Assembly (NCBI GenBank): GCA_023614405.1
Contig: CM042689.1
Span: forward strand, 332,916,305 to 332,980,304
Length of the DNA: 64,000 nt
Source of the DNA: Avena insularis
Lineage: Eukaryota; Streptophyta; Magnoliopsida; Poales; Poaceae
Direction: 5' to 3'
Made by a program: the position numbers and the translations under genes. Under the pieces are notes generated by a model. The model was given only the letters and a program-made list of their open reading frames with translations. It had not been told where the DNA came from and ran no database searches. Positions 1-11,940 of the stretch are shown one piece after another; position 1 is the stretch's first letter, and every line of letters begins with the position of its first letter.

Positions 1-93
1 GCATGTAAGAGGACAAAATAATAGGTATAGCACTATATAGACAACATATTTTTAAGAATGAATTTGATGTTACTGCCAACTTCTATATTTGAA

Positions 94-124
94 GACCCGT
101 TGCAACGCACGGACACTTACCTAG
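94..124 (+). mobile_element. Helitron 3' terminus (candidate)
   Basis: The sequence has a GC-rich imperfect hairpin (CCCGTTGCAACGCACGG, 96-112), an 8-nt spacer and then CTAG (121-124) followed by a host T at 125. A hairpin followed by CTRR, with insertion between A and T, is the known Helitron 3' end structure, and a similar GTTGCAACGCACGGG hairpin is common in grass Helitrons. The rest of the Helitron would lie to the left, outside the window. It abuts a PIF/Harbinger transposase remnant, so it probably inserted into that gene. Confidence 0.45.
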
Positions 125-685
125 TTGATGCATAAAAGGTGGGCAATGTCTTTGGTGTTTGCTCTCTTAGTTAAACTTTGCCGAACATCACAACAACTTC
201 GGTGCAAACCTGTAAATGGCTTCGAGGCATGTGGACTCACTTATGCGCATGTACTCATCAACGAGATCACCTGCTACTTCATATACAAACATGTGAATGG
301 TAGCGGAACATTTTTGGTATGATGAGAAGTCAACCTTCCCGGTACAATTGAGCTTGGATACGAAGTAGCCATCGTAATCCCTCATGCCATCAAGAATCTC
401 TAGGAACGACTCTTGACATCTGATAGTGGCGACAGAATGTCGTCTCATCATACACCAGATTAGTGAGGTCGAAGTAATCCTTGTAAAGGCGCTCGTGACC
501 ACCATCTCAATCATGATCCACGTTGGGATTGTGTTTCTTCAATGAGCCTATCCTACGCACATGCATTAGGTAGTGGTCGTGCATCATGCTTGCAGCAACC
601 AAAATATTTCGGTGTCATCATCGGACTCGTCCAACGACGATTCGATAACATTATTGTAGAAAAACTCAATTGCCCTACTATCCAT
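125..685 (-). pseudogene. PIF/Harbinger transposase, N-terminal remnant (HARBI1-like)
   Basis: The start ATG (685-683) lies directly after an intron acceptor. An acidic N-terminus (residues like SSLDESDDD) is followed by the block LYKDYF...TTFCRHYQMS, then the region around 500-190 with ILDGMRDYDGYF, FSSYQKCSATI and LVDEYMRISESTCLEA. These blocks are typical of the plant HARBI1-like transposase/nuclease family (PF04827) ahead of its DDE core. Reading the blocks in order needs frame changes near 600-615, 430-450 and 150-180, so the gene is dead. The catalytic DDE part is missing because the Helitron-like end interrupts the coding sequence at 124/125. Assignment rests on motif resemblance. Confidence 0.6.
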
Positions 686-770
686 CTACAAACACAAGCC
701 AATGGTTCATTGCAGGCAATGTCAATGTCCATGCCTATTGATGTGCAAGAAAAATGGGTGAGAAACATAC
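686..770 (-). other. Intron in the 5' leader of the PIF/Harbinger transposase
   Basis: On the minus strand AAG|GTATGT (donor at 770) matches the donor consensus, and TTTGTAG (acceptor AG at 687-686) directly precedes the ATG. The intron would be 85 bp. Confidence 0.45.
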
Positions 771-1363
771 CTTAGATGTGGCCGGTAAATTGGACGAGCA
801 TGTCATGGACGCTCGGCCTAGCGACCAGAGTGTGTAGCCTGCGAAGTATAGACATAGTGTCGGGTCTGGGGGTGAAGCTGCAGAAGCCTGTCAGCTCTAG
901 CAATGCGCACGTGCTACATCGGTGCTGCTAGTGGGGGAAATACAAGCGGCGATGGCCGATGACAGCAAAAGCCAACGATCTTGGGCTAGAGACAACAAGT
1001 TGTTACAGGATGGAAGCAAAAGACTGTGGCTTCCGTCTAGCAAGCGCTCGAAAGTGGCAAGGGAAACGGCGACGCACATGACAGACATGCGACATCCATG
1101 CGCAGTGGAGGAGATGGTGGGCGAGGGATTGGGCCGAGACTGGCTTGTGTGTGTGCCTTGTGTGCCACTGGAGAGAGGTCCCGGGGTGGCCTGAAGAAGG
1201 ACACGCTGTCCGGCCCGACGCATCCATGGCCCAAATTTCGTGAGGGGATAGGCCGGTCCGTTTGGGTCGCACTTCTGGGCCGTGGTTTCGCTTCCCTCCT
1301 ATCCGCACAGATGGGTTCGCACCGAACATGACCATTTGGGTCATGCCGCTGGAGATACTCTTA

Positions 1364-2545
1364 GCAGTCCCACCCCCAATCAAATAAATCATAGCTACAA
1401 AGGAGAGATCAATGCATATTAAAATAAGGGATTTGCAATTTATATAAAATGGAAACACCGAAATGACTCTTACAATTACTTCCTCTCTCATAATAATTAC
1501 AAACATTAGATGCAAACTCGACAATATAATTACCACTAGAATCACCGCAAAAGGACTTACCATCTAAGGAGCAAAATGCGCCATATGTAGCATTAATATC
1601 CTTCTCTAAAATAGTTTTATCGATGTATCATAAGAATCAACATAGAAATAGTTCACATCAAAAGACTCATGAAGCATAGGTTCATTATCATAAATATCAA
1701 CATAACTCGCAATCATATAGGAGGGAGCACATTGGACTCTGAGAGCTACTATTGTTGGGAGGTAAGGATGAGTAGCTACTTCATTCTTTCTCCACTTGTA
1801 TTCATTTTTCTCCTCCATTTGTTCTTTGTTTTTGACTTTCCAAGCAATTTTCTTCCATCAAATAATTTTTTCATTAAAAGCATCAGTGGCACCAATGGAG
1901 ACATCACACGCATCCTCGTTATTAAGATATGTAATCCTCATAGTCGTAGCCTAAGTTTTTATGGTATTTTAAATTATGATTTGCATGGTATTCCCTTCTA
2001 TATGTTATATGAAACTAAGTTTGTAACCAAAATTAAAAATAACAAAAAACTGCAAACAAAAATAGAGGTTTAGTGTTATGCTCCCTGGCTATGACGTTCT
2101 AAAAGTGTTTGATGACCACCAAGTGCAATGGATAGTCGTAACACCTTTCAATAAGTATTAAGTGTAGAACCATGAGGAGTTAAAGGTAAATATATATTCA
2201 CCAAATCCCTATAACCCACTTATATATTCTGTAAATATATACCAAGTTTTGAGAGTGTATGCCAACTTAGCTACTGATGAATATCAACGAGAGAGACGTT
2301 CACAAACTTGGTTTATGGTCGGGACCGAGCCCACTGATTTGCTAGGAGGCCGAGCCCACTGATTCCTATGATCAAGACTAAAATGATCTATATTGATTTA
2401 CAAAATACAAATCTATGGGATAGATCTACAGTCACTATATGCAAGAAAAATTATGGTGTAATAAAATAAATTTTAATCTTTATGCCTATAGTAATTACCA
2501 ACAGTAAATAACCTTATTAACAGTCTATGACTTTTCTTCTTCATT
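1364..2545 (-). repeat. gag: Duplicated Athila-like LTR-end/leader segment, copy A
   Basis: About 1700-2230 is clearly similar to 2580-3056, in the same orientation: GGGAGGT...GAGTAGCTACTTCATTC, TCCACTTGT and CTCCCTGGCTA blocks recur. On the minus strand a degenerate GCCAGGGAGCATA block near 2080-2100 sits where Athila elements have the tRNA-Asp PBS. It is followed by a leader and a broken gag-like reading frame at 1818-1606, continuing with frame changes toward 1400. I infer the LTR end, PBS and start of gag of an old gypsy element. The gag identity is weak. Confidence 0.4.
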
Positions 2546-3060
2546 TTACACTAGTCAAGAACTGTAGCAGGCTGAGTTTCCTCCTCTACATTAGAGGATC
2601 TGGTTCATGTTGGGAGGTGATGATGAATAGCTACTCCATTCTTCCTCCACTTGTCCTTCATTTTCCTCTTCCATTTGTTCTTCCTTTTCATTTTCCAAGC
2701 ATTTTCCCTACACCACTTTTTTTATTTAAAGCATCAATGGTACAAAAGATACATCACAAACATCCTCATCATTAAGATATTGTAATCCTAGATCTAAAAA
2801 AATATATAATCCCTTATAGTTATCGCCAAAGTTTTTATGGTACTTTATATTATAATTTGTATGTTATTATTTTTTTATATGTTAGAAAAAACTAAGTTTG
2901 CAACTGAAATTAAAACTAAGAAAAAAGGGCAAACAAAAATAGAAGATTAGTGCTATGCTCCCTGGCTACGATGCCCTAAAACTATTTGATGACCACTGAG
3001 TTAAGTGCAATGGATAGTTGGGTAGAACCATGAGGAGATTAAGGTATATATATTATTTAA
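2546..3060 (-). repeat. Athila-like segment, copy B, left part
   Basis: This is the second tandem copy of the 1700-2230 segment (offset about 870 bp). Its continuation, matching 2210-2360 of copy A (AAGTTTTGAGAG, CCGAGCCCACTGATTTG), is found at 15882-16051. Copy B was therefore split by a 12.8-kb nested insertion. The last three bases, TAA (3058-3060), are the left target-site duplication. Confidence 0.6.
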
Positions 3061-3659
3061 AGACGCGTTTGGTAGCCTGCATGAGGTCTGGACAGACCAG
3101 CTGGCACAGTTTTTGGCCCGATTAGTTGCCTGCATGAGGCCTGCATTGCGGCCAGCATAATTCATAAAGCAGCCCAGAGCCAGACCGGTGACAATGCTTG
3201 AATCAGCCGTTTTCAGCGGGCCTGACTTAGGGGAGTGCACCGGTGCAGGAGCGTGTGCAACATGACCTTGTCTCTCATCTGTTCATTTCCCCTCTAAACA
3301 AGCTTAATCTTGATGTCTTGCAATTAGCACAATATACCCCGATTTAGAACACACTATACATGAAAAAGATGTGCATCGGTGATGGGGTTCCATTCTGACC
3401 ATCGATTTCGAGGTTTGTGGACTGTATCTTCTCGGATTCATGGCCAAAGTTGGAGTTTTATGGGCGAATTTCTTCAGATTTATCGCACACAATCAAACGT
3501 TCGGAATTTCCTTTGAGGAGTAGCTAGATCTGGCTATTCCCCATAATTTTCATGTTGCAAGTTTTGATGCAGGTATAGGAATTCCTCTATAGCTTCTCAA
3601 CTTGTAGGTACATGAGCTTAAAGATGGGGTTGAAGATGAGGTTGAGGAGCAAGTCATCG

Positions 3660-4110
3660 TCGTCCAGTCTGCCATCACGCTCTCCATCTCGTCGGTTGTT
3701 GCGCCAGTAAGTGCAGTGCCCATCCGACTGTTGAGTGGTTCTTGATTGATGCTACTATGGCTGACCGTGTTTGCCTTCTCCGGCGCCGTCCTTCGTCATC
3801 GGCGCAGTCGCAGCAGGTGCCTGCCGCCCTCCATCGTCGGCGCAGTTATCCATCGTCAATGTTGCCGCTGTGGGTAAGGACCTCGACACAGCGAGCAAGA
3901 TCGAGCAATTCCTACTCCATCCTGTCGTCATGCTCTCCACCTCACCGACTGTTGCGTCGGTAAGTGCAGTGCCTAGACGACCATGTTTGTGTTCTCCGAC
4001 ACCATCCTCTGTTGTCGGCACAGCCACATCACGTGCCGCGCCGCCTTCCATCGCTGACGCAGCCCTTCATCATCAACACAACCACATGAGGTGCCCCGCC
4101 GCCCTCTATG
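3660..4110 (+). repeat. Imperfect tandem repeats inside the TIR transposon
   Basis: Blocks CTCTCCATCTCGTCGG...GTAAGTGCAGTGCC (about 3680-3720) recur at about 3933-3972. GTTTGCCTTCTCCGGC...CGCCCTCCATCG (about 3768-3838) recurs at about 3983-4053, with a partial third copy near 4061-4110. The unit is about 215-250 bp. Short reading frames on both strands here look like by-products of this GC-rich repeat. Confidence 0.5.
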
Positions 4111-4248
4111 GCTAGCAGCCACAACAGGACGAACAAGATCACCGCTAATGAGTGTTTAGTTAGTTAGTGTGTGTATCAATGTGATAGTGAAACAAATGCA
4201 GGCAACCAAACAACGGAGTTCCGTATCTGGTTTGATGCAAAAAATCTC

Positions 4249-7200
4249 TGTCACGACCCGGGATCAGGGCTAGACAAATACCATATCCTCATCCGATATA
4301 AGCCTAACCTAAATTCCAAAACGCACAGGGAAGATCGGTAACATTACAGAACATACAAACCATACGCTAATAAGGTAAACTCTTAAGAGAGTTACAAACC
4401 AGTCATACAAGACAGGGGTCACAGACCATCATTACATCAAACAACGGAAGAAAACAAGTTGTTCTAAATAAAAAACTTGGCAAAGGGCCTAAGAGGCCTT
4501 AAACAAAAGTAGCGACCCTTCCATAGATCCTAGGCTGCTTCCCGGGAACCCCAACTACTCGTCGACTTCGACATAGAAACCACCTTCAGTTGGAGTAGCA
4601 TCATCTGTAGAAAACATCAACGAAGCAAGGCTGAGTACAGGGTGTACTCCGCAAGACTTATGGCCCGTGGAGTTATTTTGCATAAAGCCATCTTTTATTT
4701 TCAAAAAAAGAGAGAGAAGAAACTCGTCTAGTTAGATCCTTTTCAAAAGGGGATAAGAAGACTACAACTCTAGCTCTTAAATTCATCTTTGATATCCACC
4801 AAGAACCACCATCAACTAAACCACTCTTCCCGGACTACCCCCTCAACAACCTCGGGGAAGTATTCCGGATCTCTCTTTAGTGACAAGTTTTAACATTCAG
4901 TTATAGTTCTCTATGATCTTCACGTCCGTTCCCAAGTCGTCCATAACCGTGGACACGGCTTTTCGAAAAGATTAATAACCCTGCAGGGGTGCACAACTTT
5001 ACCCACACGTACCAACCGGTTCTTAATGCCAATATATTAGCCCTCTTCCTTGGAAGGCCGACAGAGAGTGGTTGACCACGACCTTTACCTTGCTTTCGCC
5101 GAGACCATGAGTCACGCACTAAGGAGATACCGCCGTAACGGGTCGAGTCCCGAAGTCGGTCCCTAGCGATGTGAATAGGGTTTGAAATTACGGATGCCGG
5201 GCATCTCCCATTCCCTGCCACGCTTACCTACCTGTATGAATGCACCTCCTTCACCTCCATTCAATAACAACCAATATGCGTATGTCAAATGGAAAGCCCA
5301 AACTATGTGACTCATGGATTCTACTAGGCAAGTTAGTTGGTCGAGGGGGTTTCCAGGCCCCCGTGTGGTTGTATGCTCGTCTTGGTTCAAGAGGCAAGAA
5401 CATCGGGTCCTAGGGGTGGCAAGTATGGAACTACAAAAACCACAACCCACGTGGCCTCCCATACAAGCCTTAGCATGTTTATCATCCACTTCTGATCATA
5501 TCACCACATCTTATCATACTAGATTCGTTCGCATCTCCGGTGCATCACTTGAATGATCAGCATCAAAACACTAAGCATGGCTAAGCTTGACCGAACTTGT
5601 GGCACTAGCGACGCTCATAAGCCAAACCCTAGTTATGCTAGGAGCGGTGGATCAGGTAATATAGTTCACAAAGGATAACATGCATCAGATAGGATTACTC
5701 TGTCTACTGACAAAAGACTATTTGAACCGAATGCATATGACGAGAATGAAATACTTTGTAATCATAGGATTCATATGTATGAGTGGGGCTTCACTTGCCT
5801 TGTCCGTTGTTGGTGATGCGCTCTTGATGGCGTTGACTTCATCTTCGGGTTCGGTTCCTATTCGCGAGAACCAATCACCGGAAAAAAGAAAGCAACACTC
5901 AACACATGGCATGTGCAATGCTCATACAATATGGATGATATGACAAGTTAAACGGTGAACATGCTTGATCACTTTAGAGGGGGTTCCGAGGATCCAAACC
6001 CTAAAATAGGGGAATCATCGGAATCACCTATGGGGTTCATTTGGTTCTTCTAATTAAACTTGATATCAAAGTTGATTAACAATGTATGATTATAGCTTAG
6101 TTAGATAGGTTTCATTTTTCTGAACATTTTGGTATATTATTTGTACTTTTCTGATTTAAAATGAATTAGTTATGAATTTCCCAAATTTTAATTCATTTTA
6201 AACATTTTTGGAATATTTAAATTAATTTCCAAACTTGGGCCCACATGTGAGACTTTTATTATTTTTAGAAAATATTTATATAAATGATTAAAACCCTGAC
6301 AGGCAGGGCCCACCTGTCATATATTTTCTATTTACAAAAATAATTACAGAAAACATTAAAAGAATTAAAAAGAAATATGACATCATGATGATGTCATGCT
6401 GACATCATCAACGCCATTGCTTGCAGATTGAGCTCGGACCCGGTGCTAGAAGGCGTCTTGAGGCTGAGGAAGGCGTGCGTTGGACAGAGGGGAGCGAGAC
6501 GAGCAGAATAGTGGCGGCGCCGCCCAAGATTGGTCACCGGAGATGGTGGCGCAACGACGAGCAGCGGCGGCAGCGGAGGGATCACGCGAGGAGGGGGATA
6601 TAGAGGGAGAGGGAGAAAACGGAGGGGTGCTGGAGCACCACAAGCTCACCGCGAGCACGACAGGGGTGGTGGCAAAGCTTGGGGAGGCCGGACGGCGACG
6701 AATCAACGATGTGAACGGCAGTGGCCGTCGGTGCTTCGAGTTTGATTCCGGGGAGAAGAGGGCGTCCCGGCTCGCGTGCTTCGGGGAGGAGGACGAGGAC
6801 GGAGAGGCGATGCTCCTGGTCACCTCGGCTGGGCGAGGGGTGCTCGGAGACGGCGGGGGCGAGGAGTACATGACGAGCTAGGGTTCGGCCATGGCGCTGC
6901 CGCGAGGGAGAGGAAGAGAGAAGGGGTTAAATGGGTACTGGGAGATAGAGCGTGGCGCGACGGTTCTTATCCGTGGCTCCAGGGGCGGCGGCAACATCGC
7001 TGCAGGAGAGATCGGCCAAGGCCACTGCCAGTGCTATTTGGCGTCGGGAAAGAAGAGAGGAGGAAAGGCCGAGGAGTGCAGACTCTGGTGGCGCTTGGGC
7101 CCCAGGTGGGTCAAGGCTGGGAGACGTCAGGGCAGGGAGAGAGAGAGGAGAGATGGGCTCGGCCCATTAGCTAGGTTAGATACATTTTTATTTCCAGAAA

Positions 7201-7513
7201 TGTTTTTCTATTTCTATTTCTGATTTCCTCTTTTGTAATTTGAATTTTAAATCTATTTTGAATCTTTTCAACTTACAGGAACTTTTATAAAGTATATGAA
7301 ATAGTGTGAGACCCTTTTATACACTTTGGCTCAACTCATGTAGTTAGTTGTTTGAATACAAAACTCATTTGAATGGTTTTCAAATAGAGGGGAAAATTAG
7401 GGTTTAGGGTTTAATTTGTTCTTTCTTGATTAAACCAAAGTGCAAGTGTAATGCATGCATGCAATGCTCAAACATGTCCTTATTTATATTACATAGAAGG
7501 GTGGTATGTTACA
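4249..7513 (-). repeat. 3' LTR of the Tekay-like element (left copy)
   Basis: 3265 bp, starting TGTCACGACC and ending ATGTTACA on the plus strand. It aligns along its whole length with 12526-15759. It contains an AT-rich part (about 6040-6400) and a GC-rich block (about 6420-7160). It differs from its partner by indels, for example near 5818 and 7000-7110. Confidence 0.92.
6446..6871 (-). other. GC-rich, open Ser/Pro-rich block inside the LTR
   Basis: An open frame of 141 codons (minus strand) lies inside the LTR and is rich in Ser, Pro, Ala and Arg. The matching frame in the other LTR (14754-15413) is open for 219 codons and the two align, but their ends diverge in frame. It resembles no protein I know. 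High GC alone can keep frames open, so this is more likely the transcribed leader (R/U5) than a gene. Confidence 0.3.
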
Positions 7514-7525
7514 GCTCTACCCCAC
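7514..7525 (-). other. Polypurine tract of the Tekay-like element
   Basis: On the minus strand GTGGGGTAGAGC directly precedes the LTR start TGTAACATACC. A purine-rich tract at this position is the plus-strand DNA primer site of LTR retrotransposons. Confidence 0.75.
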
Positions 7526-7550
7526 TTACAAGAATCTTGACCCGAGATTC

Positions 7551-8445
7551 CTAGGTTTTAGAGAAGAAGGCAGGGTACTCAGATCGAAGACGATCTTCGC
7601 GTTCCCGTGTTGCTTCTGACTCAGAGTGATGAGACCATTGAACTTTCAGGAATTTGATGGTTTGGCGACGAGTCTTACGCTCGGTTTCATCAAGAATACC
7701 AACAGGGTATTCTCGGTAGGTTAGATCATTTTGGAGATCCAAAGTTTCATGGTCCACACCCCGAATGGGATCTTTGAAGCAACGCTTGAGTTGAGACACA
7801 TGGAAAACATCATGTACCTCTGGAAAAGTTGAAGGTAGATCCAGTTGGTAGGCAAGCTCACCCCGCTTGGAGAGAATGTGAAAGGGACTAACGTAGCAAG
7901 GTGCCAATTTGCCTTTGATACCGAATCGATGAACACCCTTCAGAGGAGTGACCCGGAGGTAAACTTGATCACCAACCTCATAATGAACATCAAGATGATG
8001 ACGATCATAGTTGGTCTTCTGACGGGATTGAGCGGCCTTCAAACGCTCTCGAATTATGCGAACTTGATCTTCTGCTTCTTGGATCATGTCCGGACCAAAG
8101 AGTTGTCTTTCGCCGGTTTCTGTCCAGTTCAGCGGTGTTCGACATGTTCTCCCATACAATAATTGGAAAGGTGCCATGCCTAAACTGGATTGGAAACTGT
8201 TGTTGTAGGAGAACTCCGCGAAAGGAAGACATTTCTCCCAGTTCTTTCCAAAGGATATGACACACGCTCTGAGCATGTCTTCAAGAATTTGATTCACTCT
8301 TTCAGTTTGACCACCGGTTTTAGGATGATAGGTTGTGCTGAAGGAGACATGAGTTCCCATTGCTTCTTGCAAACTTTGCCAGAATTTGGAAGTAAACAAA
8401 CTTCCACAATCAGAGATGATCTTCTTGGGAACACCATGAAGATGT
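7551..8445 (-). pseudogene. pol: Tekay-like integrase: catalytic core second half, C-terminal domain and chromodomain
   Basis: The frame reads from SDCGS (second catalytic Asp of D,D,E) through [14 protein letters not shown], which holds the catalytic Glu, then the GPY/F-like region (GKLAPCYVSPFHIL, VFHVSQLKRC) and a C-terminal chromodomain-like tail (VQWSHHSESEATREREDRL), ending at a TAG (7551-7553). The Arg in EATRERE stands where the family usually has Trp. It is out of frame with the upstream half: a small deletion and frameshift lie near 8440. Chromodomains in this position are thought to guide integration to heterochromatin. Confidence 0.8.
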
Positions 8446-9349
8446 ATAGGTCAGCCAATTGACTAGCACGGATAGTTTCACGAACTGGAAGGAAATGAGC
8501 AACTTTGGATAACCGATCAACTATTACCCATATGGAATCATTTCCTACTTGTGTCCTTGGGAGTCCAGTGATAAAATCCATACCAATTTCATCCCATTTC
8601 CACTCAGGAATTTTCAACGGTTGCAGAAGTCCAGCAGGCCTTTGGTGTTCAGCCTTCACACGACGACAAACGTCGCACTCTGCAACAAAGCGAGCGATTT
8701 CTGGTTTCATTCCACTCCACCAGAATCTTTGACGGAGATCTCGATACATCTTGGTACTACTAGGATGTGTAGACAGAGGGGATTCGTGAGCTTCCAAAAG
8801 AATTAGATCTTTGATTTTCCGACTGTTTGGAACCACTAGCCGGTTACTGAAATATAGAATACCTTGATCATTGACAGAGAAACATTTAGCTTCACCGCTT
8901 GCAACACATTCTTTGATCTTGGTAACTTCATCATCTTGCTTTTGAGCTTCCTTGATTTGATCCTCTAGAGAAGATTTTATTTCAAGGTTAGCAAGGAATC
9001 CACAAGGAATTACTTCAAGGTTAAGACGCTTGATTTCCTCGTAGAGAGCAGGTTGGGCTTGTGAAATCATCAGTTTGTTGCAATAAGACTTCCGACTTAG
9101 CGCGTCAGCAACAATGTTGGCTTTGCCGGGTTGATAGTTGAGACCCAAATCATAATCTTTGATGAGTTCCAACCATCGTCTTTGCCTGAGATTCAGATCT
9201 GGCTGGGTGAAGAGATACTTTAGGCTTTGATGATCCGAGTAAAGTTCACAAAGGTTACCGATGAGGTAATGTCGCCATTGCTTAAGAGCATGAATGACAG
9301 CAGCGAGCTCGAGATAATGGGTTGGATAATTGTTCTCATGTGGGTTCAA
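8446..9349 (-). pseudogene. pol: Tekay-like RNase H C-terminal part and integrase N-terminal half
   Basis: The reading frame starts after an in-frame TAG (9350-9352). It holds the end of RNase H ([19 protein letters not shown]), a linker, then the integrase HHCC zinc finger ([11 protein letters not shown] with CDVC) and the first catalytic Asp ([10 protein letters not shown]). It ends in a frameshift just before the second catalytic Asp. Motif order matches other Ty3/gypsy polyproteins. Inactive because of the breaks on both sides. Confidence 0.85.
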
Positions 9350-9832
9350 CTACCGAGAAGCATAGGACACTACATGACCATCCTGCATCAACACATAGCC
9401 TAGCCCTTGAAGGGAAGCATCACAATAGATGACGAAGTCCTTGCTTGTATCCGGAAGAACAAGCACAGGAGCGGTGGTTAGCTTAGTTTTCAAAGCTTGG
9501 AAACTTTCTTCTGCCTTTTCTGACCATTCAAACTTCTTATCTTTCTTAAGAAGATTAGTCATAGGCTTGGCTATCTTGGAGAAGTTCTTGATGAATCGGC
9601 GGTATTATCCAGCCATTCCGAGAAAACTTCGTACTTCCTTGACTGAAGTAGGTGACTTCCATTCCAGAATGGTCTGAACCTTATCCAGTATGACAGCAAC
9701 ACCACTTATAGACACAACATGACCAAGGAAGACGAGCTCTTGTAACCAGAACTCACATTTGGAAAACTTGGCGTAGAGGTGATGTTCACGAAGTTTAGTC
9801 AATACCAAACGTAAATGTCTGGCATGCTCTTC
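9350..9832 (-). pseudogene. pol: Tekay-like RT thumb and RNase H N-terminal part
   Basis: Two stretches in the same frame, 9832-9605 and 9604-9350, are separated by a TAA (9605-9607) that falls between the conserved residues AG and YRRF. They carry the RT connection ([17 protein letters not shown]) and the RNase H start with catalytic Asp (FVIYCDAS). Another stop (9350-9352) follows SYASR. All breaks are single-codon changes in an otherwise readable frame. Confidence 0.8.
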
Positions 9833-10920
9833 TTAGGTCTTGGAGTAGATTAGAATTTCATCAATGTATACCACGACGAACTTGTCGAGATACTCCATAA
9901 ATACGGAGTTCATGAGCCTCAGGAATGTGGCAGGGGCATTGGTTAACCCGAAGGACATGACTGTATACTCGTAAAGACCATAACGAGTTGTGAATGCTGT
10001 CTTTGGAATATCTTCCTTTCTGATCTTGATTTGATGATACCCTGATCTTAAGTCCATTTCGGAGAAGACAGTGGCACCGCTTAATTGACCAAAGAGGTCA
10101 TTTATCCGAGGAAGTGGGTACTTATTCTTGATTGTCACCGCGTTGAGTGGACAGTAATCAACCACCAATCTTGGAATATTTGTATCCCGCTTCTTGACAA
10201 AGATGGTAGGGCAACCCCAAGAGGATGTACTAGGTTGGATGTATCCTAGACCCTCTAACTCTTCAAGTTGCTTCTTCAACTCAACCAACTCATGAGGAGG
10301 CATGTGGTAAGGTCTTTTGGAGATAGGAGCAGTTCCAGGAACTAGCTCAATGACAAACTCCACACTTCGATCAGGTGGCATGCCAGGCAACTCTTCAGGA
10401 AAGACATCCGGGAAATCACAGACTATATGGACATCTTGGACCTCGAGAGTAGGTAGGACGTCCATGGCATACAACTCCGAGAAAGGTTTAAGAACTGCTG
10501 ACGGAGACTTTGAACCACTAGTCCAATACTTGAGAGTTATGCCAGCAGGAGAGGTCACAGAAACTGTTCTGAGTACACAGTCAATGACGGCTTGATACTT
10601 GGTTAACCATTCCATGCCCAGAATGACATCAATGTCACATGACTTGAGTGCAACAAAAGAAGTGGGGGACTTCTGGTAGGCTATGTCAATCTCATTCCCA
10701 TGACTAACCATAGTGGTGAACCAGCTAGAACCCGGGGAATGGATGGTTAAAGGAGTGGACAGGGGTTCAAAATTTATCCCATGCTCTTGAGCAAACAGAT
10801 TTGACATGAATGTATGCGATGCTCCAGAATCGAACAAAACTGTTGCAAGAATTGAATTGACACGGAGCGTACCCAGAATGACGCGTGGATCTTCCTGAGC
10901 TTCCTCAACAGTGACATGGG
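9833..10920 (-). pseudogene. pol: Tekay-like aspartic protease and reverse transcriptase core
   Basis: The protease active site FDSGASHTF is near 10835. RT motifs follow in order: [56 protein letters not shown] and then [11 protein letters not shown] near 9870. The second catalytic Asp of the usual YxDD box is Glu here (codon GAA). The frame stops at TAA (9833-9835) shortly after. Upstream the frame is open through the zinc knuckle, so gag and pol were one reading frame. RT copies the element RNA into DNA in virus-like particles; this copy is unlikely to be active. Confidence 0.87.
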
Positions 10921-11940
10921 TCAGACGACCACGTCCAGCACCTTGAGATTTATCATTCTTCTTTGCCTGCTGATCATTGTGTCTAGCAGCCCTTTGGGAA
11001 CACTCCCTTGAATAGTGACCAGGCTGACCACAGGAGTAACAGGTAACCCAGTGTGAGAACCAGCAGGAGGGTGATAGTTTGATCCACCAGTATTCGACCG
11101 TGGCTGACGAGAATTATTGCCAGAAGACTTGGGTGCATAAGGAGCACGAGGCACAGCACTGTATGGAACAAAGACACGGCGCTTCTTGTTACCAGAGGAA
11201 GAAGCACGAGAATTTCCTTCTTCACGCTTCTGAGAAACTTCCATATCCTTCCTTCCATGCTCTAGAGTAAGAGCCTGATTGTGCAAGTCCTGGAAAGACT
11301 GAAACTTGAAGGGCAGCAACTCATAGCGAAGTGCAGGGTTAAGTCCCTTATGGAACAGCTCTTGCTTATCTTCATCATTGGTCACATCCCTGGTTGCATA
11401 GCGAGCCAGGCGGGTAAACTCACGCTCATAGGTTTCAATATCCTTGCGCCCCTGAGTCAGATCCAAAAACTCCCTTCTTTTGAGATCCATGATGGGCTTA
11501 GGGATATAAGAGGCACGAAATGATGCAACAAACTCCTCCCAGGTAACGACATGTCCCTGAGCTTGCAGATTCTGAAAACCTTCCGACCAAACACCAGCCT
11601 CACCTTCCAGTTGATAGGTGGCGAAGTTGACACGGTCAGTGGGACGGACACGGAGAGCACTGAACTTGCGCTCTATGGTGCGGGGCCAATCATCAGCTTC
11701 AAGGGGCTCCTTGGAGTGGGTGAAGATTGGAGGAAAAGAGCGGATGAAATCTCCAAGTGTGACACAGTCGTCAAGACGATGTTCTGTGTTCTGCACCACA
11801 CGCTCCAGAAGGCGTTCATTCCGCAGACGGTTGGTCTCAATGTTGTTGAGAACCTCAGCCATTGTGGGAGGTGGCGAAAGTTCCTGATCAGCATTGGTGT
11901 TTCCTCGACGGCCAATAGAACCACGAGTACCAGAAGGCAT
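10921..11940 (-). pseudogene. gag: Tekay-like gag with CCHC zinc knuckle
   Basis: The start ATG is at 11940-11938, about 570 bp inside the PBS. The capsid-type retrotransposon gag region includes YQLEGEAGVW and RREFLDLTQGRKDIETYEREFTRL-like blocks (given here in part: DLTQGRKDIETYEREF). A complete zinc knuckle CX2CX4HX4C ([14 protein letters not shown]) lies at 11041-11000 but in another frame: a frameshift near 11045 cuts it off from the capsid part. Gag forms the particle and the knuckle binds RNA. Confidence 0.85.

Larger units (their letters stand above)
125..1360 (-). mobile_element. PIF/Harbinger DNA transposon, 5' part, cut by the Helitron end
   Basis: The right terminus reads (minus strand) GAGTATCTCCAGCGG from 1360, flanked by TTA (1361-1363). 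A GAGCATCTCC-like TIR next to a TTA/TAA target site fits PIF/Harbinger. Downstream on the minus strand come a GC-rich leader, an intron (770-686) and the N-terminal transposase remnant, which stops abruptly at the CTAG at 121-124. The left half and left TIR are not in the window. Confidence 0.55.
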
